Below, in pieces: positions 1 to 6,340 of a stretch of 24,586 bases of DNA; the stretch's first letter is position 1, and each line of letters begins with the position of its first letter. The DNA comes from a virus. The notes beneath the pieces are model-generated. The model was not told the origin of the DNA. It saw only the letters and a list, made by a program, of their open reading frames with translations, and did no database searches. Location: positions 1-24,586 of IMG/VR virus record IMGVR_UViG_3300022200_005971. One strand, given 5' to 3'. The position numbers were made by a program, and so were the translations under genes.

Positions 1-876
1 GTCATCATAAATTCTTTGTACCTTTCTCTTTAAAGAATCTATATGGACGTTCTTCTCCCTAATAAGTGATCTTCTCTCCTGTGGTGTCAGCTTCACATAT
101 CCATCTCTCTTAGGCTCAACAAAAATCAAACACCTTCTAGCAAACCCTAAATCAAAAAACTTCTTCAAATAAGAAGAATCAAAGTCGTCACCACATGCAC
201 CATGAACAAACATCAATTGCGGTACACCATCAATATCCTCAGAATATTTATCCCCTTTCGTAACCTTAGCCTCAGTAAAGCCATGATCAAAAGCCTGCTT
301 AACTGACGATACCAAAGCTCCAAACGTCCCATTAACACCTCTCTCTTCAATACTATCGAAAATCTCCGAATCTTCCCACGAAGTACATCCAAAAGCAGCC
401 TTGAAGAACGCCTCCCTCTGACTAAAGAAACCTTCAGGAGTAGAATTACTCGCTATCCGCCCCCTAAGAGTTCTCGGTCCATGCGTAGAAATATACTCCT
501 TCTGCTTAGCTTTAGCTGATGCCCCAAACTTAGCTTCAGCCTCATTCTCAACCCGCTCCTTCTCTCTCTCAAACCATCTTGCCTGTCTTCCCTTGATATC
601 ACTATTCACCCCCTGAAATATCTCCTCCAAAACCCTCTTGCTCTTGTCTTTCCCATTACCACTGTGGCTCAAAGACATAGCATAAATGTTGGCACTGGTT
701 TCCCGTGTCTCAAGGATATCGCTACATATCTTAACTCTATTGTAGCAAAGAATTCTCGACACGCTGTATAATGCCAACAGTGTCATCGCATCATAATTTG
801 CTCTCGGAAGAGAAGGCAACAAGACCTTCTCAACAAGGTCCCTCGTAAGGGTAGGTAATTTGTTTTTATCAATCAT
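1..876 (-). CDS. P-loop primase/helicase-like replication protein, 3' end cut by window edge
   Basis: A minus-strand reading frame opens at the ATG at 876-874 and stays open for 292 codons to the window edge, so the C-terminus is missing. An in-frame TAA lies just upstream, so no longer start is possible in that frame. Seen: a Walker A-like loop SGNGKDKS at residues 72-79, preceded by hydrophobic NIYAMSLSH, then a long charged helical stretch (about 95-128), then SNSTPEGF (143-150) and LMFVHGACGD (221-230). This order resembles the DUF3987-type ATPase domain of phage primase/helicase-like proteins, where a GSGKD-type loop is followed by a 'TPEGL'-like segment. Family knowledge suggests a role in phage DNA replication; that is inference from motif order, not a firm match. 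It is transcribed divergently from the structural genes, and its start codon lies in a structured leader (875-979). Other P-loop ATPases remain possible. Confidence 0.6.
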   Translation of the reverse strand, partial: MIDKNKLPTLTRDLVEKVLLPSLPRANYDAMTLLALYSVSRILCYNRVKICSDILETRETSANIYAMSLSHSGNGKDKSKRVLEEIFQGVNSDIKGRQARWFEREKERVENEAEAKFGASAKAKQKEYISTHGPRTLRGRIASNSTPEGFFSQREAFFKAAFGCTSWEDSEIFDSIEERGVNGTFGALVSSVKQAFDHGFTEAKVTKGDKYSEDIDGVPQLMFVHGACGDDFDSSYLKKFFDLGFARRCLIFVEPKRDGYVKLTPQERRSLIREKNVHIDSLKRKVQRIYDD

Positions 877-979
877 GTCTGGCTGTTAAATATATTCTAG
901 AATCCCACCGTCTAAAGAGTAACGTCGCCAGACATTGGAAGTAGACGGTGGGGTTCCAAAACATATTCGTTAGTCTGGC
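875..979 (-). promoter_or_regulatory. Structured leader RNA of the minus-strand gene, possible start-codon switch
   Basis: On the minus strand the leader holds, in order: GCCAGAC (979-973), a 16-nt linker, one arm of a 15-bp stem (956-942), a 27-nt loop (941-915), the other arm (914-900), a second 16-nt linker, and GCCAGACAT (883-875), which runs into the ATG at 876-874. The stem arms are GAACCCCACCGTCTA and TAGACGGTGGGATTC, with one G-U pair. The loop contains ATGTCTGGC (935-927). This is complementary over 9 nt to the start-proximal copy and over 7 nt to the upstream copy. The loop could therefore pair with either copy, but not both; pairing with the second would cover the start codon. Read as DNA, the three GTCTGGC/GCCAGAC sites could instead bind a protein. 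Confidence 0.55.
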
Positions 980-996
980 AGGTCTTTCTTAACACA

Positions 997-1025
997 AGGA
1001 TATGCCTATCAAAATCAGTTGTCAA
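997..1025 (-). promoter_or_regulatory. Sigma-70-like promoter for the minus-strand replication gene
   Basis: On the minus strand a perfect TTGACA (1025-1020) is followed after 17 bp by TATCCT (1002-997), which has four of six consensus bases. Predicted transcription start is near 990, about 11 nt before the first GCCAGAC of the leader, so the whole structured leader would be in the transcript. A second TTGACA lies at 1040-1035 without an obvious -10 box. The call rests on box match and spacing only. Confidence 0.5.
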
Positions 1026-1086
1026 ACCAAAATATGTCAAGGGGGCAAAAATGGACTTTTTTGTTGAGATAAATAACTGAGTACCA

Positions 1087-1303
1087 GCCCGTTACCTATC
1101 TCCGTTACCTATCTTTTTCAGCATAAGAAAGCCAATAGTATATAGATAAGTAACTAAGTAACGTATATTTATTTATTTATTTATTTATATTTTATATAAA
1201 AGTCCCTTTTTCTTGTTGTTCTTGCGGTTTAATTGAGATTTAGTGAAAAAGTATAAAAAATAATATATGCCCGTTACCCAGTAACTTAGTTACCTATCTT
1301 TTT
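1087..1303. repeat. GTTACC repeat cluster flanking an AT-rich tract (candidate origin or operator array)
   Basis: CCGTTACCTATCT occurs as a perfect 13-bp tandem pair at 1089-1101 and 1102-1114. GTTACCTATCTTTTT (15 nt) occurs at 1104-1118 and again at 1289-1303. GCCCGTTACC occurs at 1087-1096 and 1269-1278. Inverted copies lie at 1144-1163 (AGATAAGTAAC then TAAGTAACG), and GTAACTTAGTTAC at 1281-1293 is a small palindrome. Between the left and right groups is a strongly AT-rich stretch with ATTT five times (1167-1186). Iterons beside an AT-rich tract, placed between divergent transcription units, are typical of replication origins. A repressor or activator operator array is an equally fair reading. 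Confidence 0.6.
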
Positions 1304-1391
1304 GGTGTGTGATGTTGTATAATTCGTGCCTTGTGGGAGGAGGAGCAACGAGCGTAGCGAGTGCGACGACGACCTTCCCTAAATCCTCATC

Positions 1392-1419
1392 TTGACACTT
1401 AATCCCTTTTTGCTACGAT
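1392..1419 (+). promoter_or_regulatory. Extended -10 sigma-70-like promoter for the packaging/structural operon
   Basis: TTGACA (1392-1397) is followed after 16 bp by TACGAT (1414-1419), which is preceded by TGC and so forms an extended -10 element. Predicted start is near 1426, upstream of the first plus-strand gene at 1539. A similar TGC-extended box lies before the portal gene (3464-3472). No competing promoter with both boxes was seen between here and the first gene. Confidence 0.5.
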
Positions 1420-1445
1420 CCAATCGGTTCATAGGTGAACTTGTT

Positions 1446-1488
1446 GGAAGAGTTAATCAGCCCTCCCCCATAGCTGGTTAGCTCTTTC
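1446..1488 (+). promoter_or_regulatory. Strong hairpin in the operon leader (attenuator or control element)
   Basis: GGAAGAGTTAATCAGC (1446-1461) pairs with GCTGGTTAGCTCTTTC (1473-1488) over 16 bp with three G-U pairs. The loop is 11 nt and C-rich (CCTCCCCCATA). It sits between the predicted promoter and the first gene. The sequence after it is only loosely T-rich (ATTTATTGCATTT), so it is a poor intrinsic terminator; attenuation, RNA stabilisation or protein binding are other options. Confidence 0.5.
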
Positions 1489-1538
1489 ATTTATTGCATT
1501 TGGAGAAAATCTATGGTATAAGGCGAGTAAGGTAACTC

Positions 1539-1769
1539 ATGCCTATGATAGTTAGGATTGATACATTTAAGAAAACAGTGAGTGTTGAATCCGACGCTAT
1601 CTGTTCAATCGATGAGTTAGAGTTCCTCAGCGCCTCTTACGAAGTTATTATGCAGGATATGATGGAAGAGTGTGAGTGGTTGATGGCTATCGGGGAACTT
1701 GAATTGAACGCTCGCCTGAACATCTTTGAAAGCGGTAGAAAACTTAAAAAGGTACCAGGCAATAAGTAA
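1539..1769 (+). CDS. Small hypothetical protein at the head of the packaging operon
   Basis: Encodes 76 residues, acidic in the middle (QDMMEECEWLMAIGELEL) with a basic tail (RKLKKVPGNK). No family is recognised. It is probably mostly alpha-helical and soluble, with no membrane segment. The start ATG at 1539 has a weak AAGG 6 nt upstream, one of the few Shine-Dalgarno-like words before a gene here; a second ATG two codons later (1545) is an alternative start. It lies 21 bases ahead of the probable small terminase gene and is read in the same direction, so it may belong to the packaging module. It is supported by operon position and open frame only. Confidence 0.55.
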   Translation: MPMIVRIDTFKKTVSVESDAICSIDELEFLSASYEVIMQDMMEECEWLMAIGELELNARLNIFESGRKLKKVPGNK

Positions 1770-1790
1770 ATATTTTGTAAACGGAAACCC

Positions 1791-2099
1791 ATGCCTTTCG
1801 ATAGCGAATCAGCTAGGAAATACGGGAAATTAGGTAATGAGGCTAAGAGAACCAGGAGGACTCAGTGGGAAAACATTGTGGGGTGGTTAGCTGGTAGAGG
1901 AGGAGAAGCTTTCTTGCAAAAGTTAGAGAACCTTTCTGTTGGCGCAGAGATGACTAAAGAAGAGAAAGAGTTTATTGGGCACTACAAAGATCTTTTGGAA
2001 TATCATCAGCCAAAGCTTTCACGACAAGAGCTTGGGGGCATTGGGGGAGGAGCCATTCAACTTAACACTGTGAAATATGGAGATAACGATTCCGCATAA
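1791..2099 (+). CDS. Probable terminase small subunit
   Basis: A 102-residue charged protein immediately before, and overlapping by 23 bases, the large terminase gene. In tailed phages this is the usual place of the small subunit, which recognises the packaging site and loads the large subunit. Seen: a basic N-terminal part (RKYGKLGNEAKRTRRTQWEN) followed by helices, with a PKLSRQELGG segment near residues 74-83 and a glycine-rich patch (GGIGGG). Similar 'KLSRQE' stretches occur near the C-terminus of some phage small-terminase-like proteins. I cannot see a clear helix-turn-helix, so the call rests mainly on size, charge and overlap with the downstream gene. Confidence 0.6.
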   Translation: MPFDSESARKYGKLGNEAKRTRRTQWENIVGWLAGRGGEAFLQKLENLSVGAEMTKEEKEFIGHYKDLLEYHQPKLSRQELGGIGGGAIQLNTVKYGDNDSA

Positions 2100-3441
2100 T
2101 TATGCTCCGCGGGATTATCAGTTACCTTTACTTAAGGCTCTTGATAGTGGGGTCGATAGGGCTTTTTGCTTATGGCATAGACGCTCTGGTAAGGATGTTA
2201 CGCTGTGGAATTTAATGATTAAGAAGGCATTCGAGCGTGTCGGCGTTTATTTTTATTTATTGCCGACTTATGTTCAGGCTAAGAAGATTATTTGGGATGG
2301 GATAACTAATGATGGGTGGAAGATGTTGGATTATATACCTGATGCTTTAGTTGAGAAGAAGAACGGGCAAGAGCTGAAGATTGAGTTAAAGAACGGTTCG
2401 ATCATCCAGTTAATTGGGACAGACAAATACGATTCGATTCGTGGTACTAATCCTGTTGGATGTGTTTTTTCTGAGTATGCGTTTCAGCACCCTATGGCTT
2501 GGGAAGTTATTAAGCCTATTTTGAGGGTTAACAAAGGCTGGGCGGTGTTTAATACTACTCCTAACGGAAAGAACCATTCGTATGATTTACACATGGCGGC
2601 TGAAGGCAATGATAAATGGTTTGTTCAGACTTTAGGAATCCATCAGACTGGTGTGGTTGATGAAGAAGATATTGACGAGGAGAGAAGGAGCGGGATGACA
2701 GAGGATATGATCCAGCAAGAATATTATTGTAGTTATGAGGTTGGAAGGATTGGTTCAGTTTATGGGAAACAACTTGAAGGAGTGCAGGAACGTGTTTGCA
2801 AACTCCCAGTGCTTAAAGATAAGCCAGTAGATTTATTCCTTGATCTTGGTAGAGCAGACTCAACTGCTATTATATTTATGCAACGAGTGGGCAAGGAATT
2901 GCGTGTAATCGATTTTATTGAAGAAAACGGGCGAGATGTCGGTTTCTATATCAAAGAGCTCTTAGAACGAAAGTATTGGTACGGAAATATGTGGTTACCG
3001 CATGATGCGTTTAACAAGAGGATGGAAAGTGCTAAGACAATAGCTGAGCAGTTTCAAGAGGGAGGGTTTAAGATTAAGCATGTGCCTAAGAGTTCGATAG
3101 CTAATGGGATAATGGAGGGGAGGAAGATTATGCCATATGTTTGGTTTGACGAAGATAGAACTATTAATCTACTCAAGGCGTTAGAGAATTATCATTACGA
3201 ATATAACCAGCGGAGAAAGATGTTTACGAACAATCCTTTACACGATTGGAGTTCACATGCTGCTGATGCGTTTAGATATATGGCTGTTTCTATTGGTAGT
3301 GATGCCGTTACAGAAAGTTACGAGTCTCAGGTAAGTTCCTACCTTGAGGACAGTAGAAGAAAGTATATCGTGCCTGGACTTGGTGTTAAAGCAACTGATT
3401 ACGGAGATTACACAAAGGCAGCGCAAGAATATCTAAATTAA
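2077..3441 (+). CDS. terL: Terminase large subunit (packaging ATPase/nuclease)
   Basis: A 454-residue motor protein that pumps DNA into the prohead and cuts it to length. ATPase motifs: Walker A-like WHRRSGKDVT at residues 33-42, Walker B with catalytic Glu in VGCVFSEYA (127-135, E133), and a coupling motif NTTPNG (159-164). Nuclease domain (RNase H-like fold): LDLG at 255-258 with D256 and the following D261, HD at 309-310, and DWSSHAADAF at 390-399 with D397. All expected catalytic acidic positions are present, so it should be active. Length is normal for the family. The start overlaps the end of the small subunit gene by 23 bases, which suggests translational coupling. Confidence 0.95.
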   Translation: MEITIPHNYAPRDYQLPLLKALDSGVDRAFCLWHRRSGKDVTLWNLMIKKAFERVGVYFYLLPTYVQAKKIIWDGITNDGWKMLDYIPDALVEKKNGQELKIELKNGSIIQLIGTDKYDSIRGTNPVGCVFSEYAFQHPMAWEVIKPILRVNKGWAVFNTTPNGKNHSYDLHMAAEGNDKWFVQTLGIHQTGVVDEEDIDEERRSGMTEDMIQQEYYCSYEVGRIGSVYGKQLEGVQERVCKLPVLKDKPVDLFLDLGRADSTAIIFMQRVGKELRVIDFIEENGRDVGFYIKELLERKYWYGNMWLPHDAFNKRMESAKTIAEQFQEGGFKIKHVPKSSIANGIMEGRKIMPYVWFDEDRTINLLKALENYHYEYNQRRKMFTNNPLHDWSSHAADAFRYMAVSIGSDAVTESYESQVSSYLEDSRRKYIVPGLGVKATDYGDYTKAAQEYLN

Positions 3442-3443
3442 GA

Positions 3444-3472
3444 TTTACAAAAACGATATATTGTGCTAGGTT
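3444..3472 (+). promoter_or_regulatory. Candidate promoter for the portal/capsid genes
   Basis: TTTACA (3444-3449, five of six consensus bases) is followed after 17 bp by TAGGTT (3467-3472), preceded by TGC, giving an extended -10. The -10 itself is weak, but the TGCTA core matches that of the promoter at 1392-1419. It lies just past the large terminase stop, and the predicted start (about 3479) is directly before the portal leader hairpin. Confidence 0.35.
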
Positions 3473-3484
3473 CGGGGTAGGGGA

Positions 3485-3505
3485 GGATGAGAGTATTCTT
3501 CATCC
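3485..3505 (+). promoter_or_regulatory. Hairpin directly upstream of the portal start
   Basis: GGATGA (3485-3490) and TCATCC (3500-3505) form a perfect 6-bp stem with a 9-nt loop, ending 4 nt before the portal ATG at 3510. A hairpin in this place would sit under the initiating ribosome and could limit portal synthesis; only one portal ring (12 copies in the family) is needed per virion. A role in translation is inferred. Confidence 0.4.
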
Positions 3506-3509
3506 GTTT

Positions 3510-5276
3510 ATGGCGTACAAAGAAGCACCTAAGGAGGCTAACAACCCCAATGACGGTTTCTCAAATAAAGCTGTGCAAGCAGCTGTTTCTTTAATTGAGG
3601 ACAATTATGAGTCAAAGGTTGAGCGTGATGGGATGAATGATGCTATTCAGAAGCTTATTGAAGAGGGCTTTGAAGTAAGTAATCCCACAGGGACTAGAAA
3701 AATCTCCAGTAAAGTTCTTCAACAAGCGCTATGGCGGACAGCTAGTAGAATGAAGCCTTTAGACTTTTCTATTCACGGAAGCAGCCGACCTGAAGAGGTT
3801 GAGAAGATTGTGACTGATGGAGTAGGAACAGTGATGGATAAAGGTGGGTATGCTGGCGCATTAAGAGATAAAGGAGGAATGTTCTACAAGTCTTTGTTGT
3901 ACGGTGATGCGTTTATGCAGATTGGTGCTAACCCTGATGAAAAGAGTTCTATTCCGATTAAATTTACACCGATTAGTAACTCAAATATTTACGTTGATTC
4001 TTTTGCTACAGGGGTTAGAACAGGTGGTCACGGACAAACCGCTACTAAGGTTTGTGTAGTTTTCTCTTATAGTTGGGAGGAAGCTTGTCGTTTGTATCCT
4101 GAGCTGCCTAAAAAGGCTGTTAAAGGAGAAATCCCAAGAGAGAGTTCTATCTTGAAGGACCTTGAGAGAAGCTACGAGCAAGAAACAGAAACAGAAGATG
4201 ATAAGGTTGAAGTTGCACATTTTTACGACATTTCAGCTAAAAATTACACAGTGTTTGCTGGGGCGATGGCTTCAGTATTAAGTGAGGTTAATGGTGATGA
4301 TTATCCGTTTGTGATTGACGGAGAGGCTTACATCCCAGTTAGTCACTGGATGTGCATGCCTTCACATGAAGGTTTCTACAACCATGGGATTGGTGACATG
4401 ATTTACGACTTGGCTATTTTATCTAGAGAGCTTCTTAATATGGGCGCTCAACACGCTGGATTTACAGCTAATCCGTTGACGATCCTAAACATGCCTCAAG
4501 AAGAGGCTGCTAGGTTCTTTAGCAAGATGAAATCAGCGCATGAGATGAGAGTTCAAGGGAAACAAGCTTTTGTTGTTAACGGGTACGATCCGAACAATCC
4601 GAACGCTACTACTATTCAGACACAAACAATCACTCCTCAATCAGCGTTGAATGAGTGGCAAATGATTTACGATAGATTAGATAGGGAGATTAGAAGGCTT
4701 GGGATTAACCTTGATGAAGCTGACAGGGGTAATGTTACTGCTACGCAGATTATTGCTGAGGAAGAGAGCGCAAACGCTTTCGTTAAGCAAGTAATGGAGA
4801 ATAATGCTAGTGAAACTAAGTTCTTGGTTAAGATTGCGATGGATATGATTAAGAAATTCGTTAGCGATAAAGACGAAACTCCGCTAGATTTGACTACGAC
4901 TATAGAGATTGGAGGTGAAGGGAAAGAGATTCCAGCTGTTCCGCTAGGATTAGTTGCTAAAGAGTTAAAGGATCACAACTACTTCGTAAGGGTTAATTCA
5001 AGAAGTGGAGCGATTCCTTCTAACGTGTTGCAGCAAGCTCAAATTACAAGAGTGTTGCAAGCGACTCCTCCAGGAACACCAGCTTACTTTAAATTATTGA
5101 AACAATTCGCACAGTTAAATGATAGAGACATTAGTATGATGGATTTAGGTGCTCAGCCTGCTGCTCCTCAAATGCCAGCACAAGCTGGAGGAGAGGTTCC
5201 AGAAGAGGCTATGGTAGCGGGAACAGAAAGAATTGCAGTAAATCCTAGGCAAGCAACTCCACAACCAGCGTTCTAA
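3510..5276 (+). CDS. Portal protein
   Basis: A 588-residue protein in the canonical place between the large terminase and the scaffold/capsid genes. Portals form the ring through which DNA enters and leaves the head. Features fitting phage portals: a mixed alpha/beta N-terminal half with MFYKSLLYGDAFMQIG (wing region, about residues 124-139), a long helical part including IYDRLDREIRRLGINLDEAD, and the segment GNVTATQIIAEEES (about 407-420), which matches the 'TAT/TATE' stretch near the portal crown helices. The C-terminus is Pro/Ala/Gln-rich and likely flexible. The stop overlaps the next start (TAATG at 5274-5278). Identification rests on position, size and these segments. Confidence 0.85.
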   Translation: MAYKEAPKEANNPNDGFSNKAVQAAVSLIEDNYESKVERDGMNDAIQKLIEEGFEVSNPTGTRKISSKVLQQALWRTASRMKPLDFSIHGSSRPEEVEKIVTDGVGTVMDKGGYAGALRDKGGMFYKSLLYGDAFMQIGANPDEKSSIPIKFTPISNSNIYVDSFATGVRTGGHGQTATKVCVVFSYSWEEACRLYPELPKKAVKGEIPRESSILKDLERSYEQETETEDDKVEVAHFYDISAKNYTVFAGAMASVLSEVNGDDYPFVIDGEAYIPVSHWMCMPSHEGFYNHGIGDMIYDLAILSRELLNMGAQHAGFTANPLTILNMPQEEAARFFSKMKSAHEMRVQGKQAFVVNGYDPNNPNATTIQTQTITPQSALNEWQMIYDRLDREIRRLGINLDEADRGNVTATQIIAEEESANAFVKQVMENNASETKFLVKIAMDMIKKFVSDKDETPLDLTTTIEIGGEGKEIPAVPLGLVAKELKDHNYFVRVNSRSGAIPSNVLQQAQITRVLQATPPGTPAYFKLLKQFAQLNDRDISMMDLGAQPAAPQMPAQAGGEVPEEAMVAGTERIAVNPRQATPQPAF

Positions 5277-5563
5277 TGATAGAAAATATACGTCAGTTCT
5301 TTAAAAATCAGTCGAAAGAGGGCAAAGAATGTCAAAAAGTGTTAGGAAACACTAAAAAACTTGGTGAATTTGCTAAGTTTTGGGAAAACAACGGCAACGA
5401 CATAGCAGTAGTTGTGGCGGGTAAGCTTATTGATTTCTCAACTAGCAGGGAGTACACCGAGAAAGAGTTTGCAGCTTACAAGGAAGGGCTGCAAGAGGTT
5501 GGAATATTCCTAGGGCTTTGTTGGACCGAGTATGAAATGTTGAAGCAAGATTCTAAAGAGTAG
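5276..5563 (+). CDS. Small hypothetical protein between portal and scaffold
   Basis: Encodes 95 residues with no recognised family. The N-terminal third is basic and helical (IRQFFKNQSKEGKECQKVLG); a middle stretch, NDIAVVVAGKLIDF, looks like a beta-hairpin; the C-terminal third is acidic and helical. No transmembrane segment. The ATG shares its A with the portal stop codon (TAATG), so it is probably translated by reinitiation after the portal. Small proteins in this position are sometimes head-assembly factors, but nothing in this sequence shows a function. Confidence 0.7.
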   Translation: MIENIRQFFKNQSKEGKECQKVLGNTKKLGEFAKFWENNGNDIAVVVAGKLIDFSTSREYTEKEFAAYKEGLQEVGIFLGLCWTEYEMLKQDSKE

Positions 5564-5571
5564 AGTTTTGC

Positions 5572-5591
5572 TTTAGCCTTTCACGGCTAAA
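5572..5591 (+). promoter_or_regulatory. Hairpin abutting the scaffold start codon
   Basis: TTTAGCC (5572-5578) and GGCTAAA (5585-5591) form a perfect 7-bp stem around a 6-nt loop, and the next base is the A of the ATG at 5592. The stem would block initiation at 5592 while leaving the in-frame ATG at 5616 free, so it helps decide which start is used. It could also be a weak terminator or processing site, but no T-run follows. Confidence 0.45.
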
Positions 5592-6287
5592 ATGTTCATT
5601 CATAACCCATATCGCATGAGCGAAACGAACCAGTCTGACACTGAGTTATTTGGAACCAGTGAGGAGTCTGAAGGAGTTGAAAGCTCCACAAGTACCACTG
5701 ATGAAGTGAGCGGTAACGCCACTACAGATAGTGAAGAAAGTGATTCTCTAGATCTAGATGAGAGTCCAGTGAAGGAGAACGCGACCTCTGCTAAAGAGCA
5801 AGCCGATAAACAAGTCGAAACATGGATTGCTAGAGTTGTTACAGGCAAGGCAGATCTTAGTGAGATTCCTCACAAATGGCTAAGGGATAAAGTTGAAACA
5901 CACTTGAGTGCCTTAGACAAAACGCCAGCTATTACAGAGCTAATTGATAAGAAGTTTGCGGAGAAGCATGCAGACAACGAGTTTCAGTCAATGAAACGCG
6001 AACTTAACGCTTCTAAGCTCTCTGCTAATCAAAAAGCTGAGTTACAAGCTGAGTTTAAAGAGAATCTTGAGCTAGGGATGCCAAGACATATTGCTCTTAA
6101 GAAGGCTATTAAGGCGGCTTCGGTTGATTTAGCACCTAGTACTGATGAATTACGTCGGTCAATGGCTGTTCCTACAGCTGGTAGACCAGTAAAAGACAGT
6201 AGAGATGCTGATTCATACGATCAGTTGCCAAAAGATCCTAAAGAGAGGTTGAAAGCCTTAGAAGCTCAAAGAAGAAGCTCAATCTAA
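5592..6287 (+). CDS. Capsid scaffolding protein
   Basis: A 231-residue, very acidic, helical protein directly before the major capsid gene. Scaffolds guide capsid shell assembly and leave before DNA fills the head. Seen: a low-complexity Ser/Thr/Glu/Asp N-terminus (about residues 10-60), a helical core with heptad-like charged stretches (about 110-175), and a basic helical C-terminus (KDPKERLKALEAQRRSS), where scaffolds of this type bind coat protein. The first ATG (5592) touches a hairpin; the second in-frame ATG (5616, protein beginning MSETNQSD) may be the true start, which would remove eight residues. No protease motif is visible. Confidence 0.8.
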   Translation: MFIHNPYRMSETNQSDTELFGTSEESEGVESSTSTTDEVSGNATTDSEESDSLDLDESPVKENATSAKEQADKQVETWIARVVTGKADLSEIPHKWLRDKVETHLSALDKTPAITELIDKKFAEKHADNEFQSMKRELNASKLSANQKAELQAEFKENLELGMPRHIALKKAIKAASVDLAPSTDELRRSMAVPTAGRPVKDSRDADSYDQLPKDPKERLKALEAQRRSSI

Positions 6288-6340
6288 GGACGGTTGTGTA
6301 ATGGATGTTAGTAAAACTATTTATCTAATATTCAAAACAC

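Noticed and set aside
1318-1323. Perfect TATAAT as the main operon promoter
   Set aside because: There is no acceptable -35 box 16-18 bp upstream and no TG extension. The box pair at 1392-1419 is better, though an activated promoter here is not excluded.
1335-1375. Short GC-rich stretch (GAGCAACGAGCGTAGCGAG) as a mobile-element end or packaging site
   Set aside because: It differs in composition from its AT-rich surroundings, but there is no target duplication, partner repeat or transposase, and nothing ties it to terminase binding.
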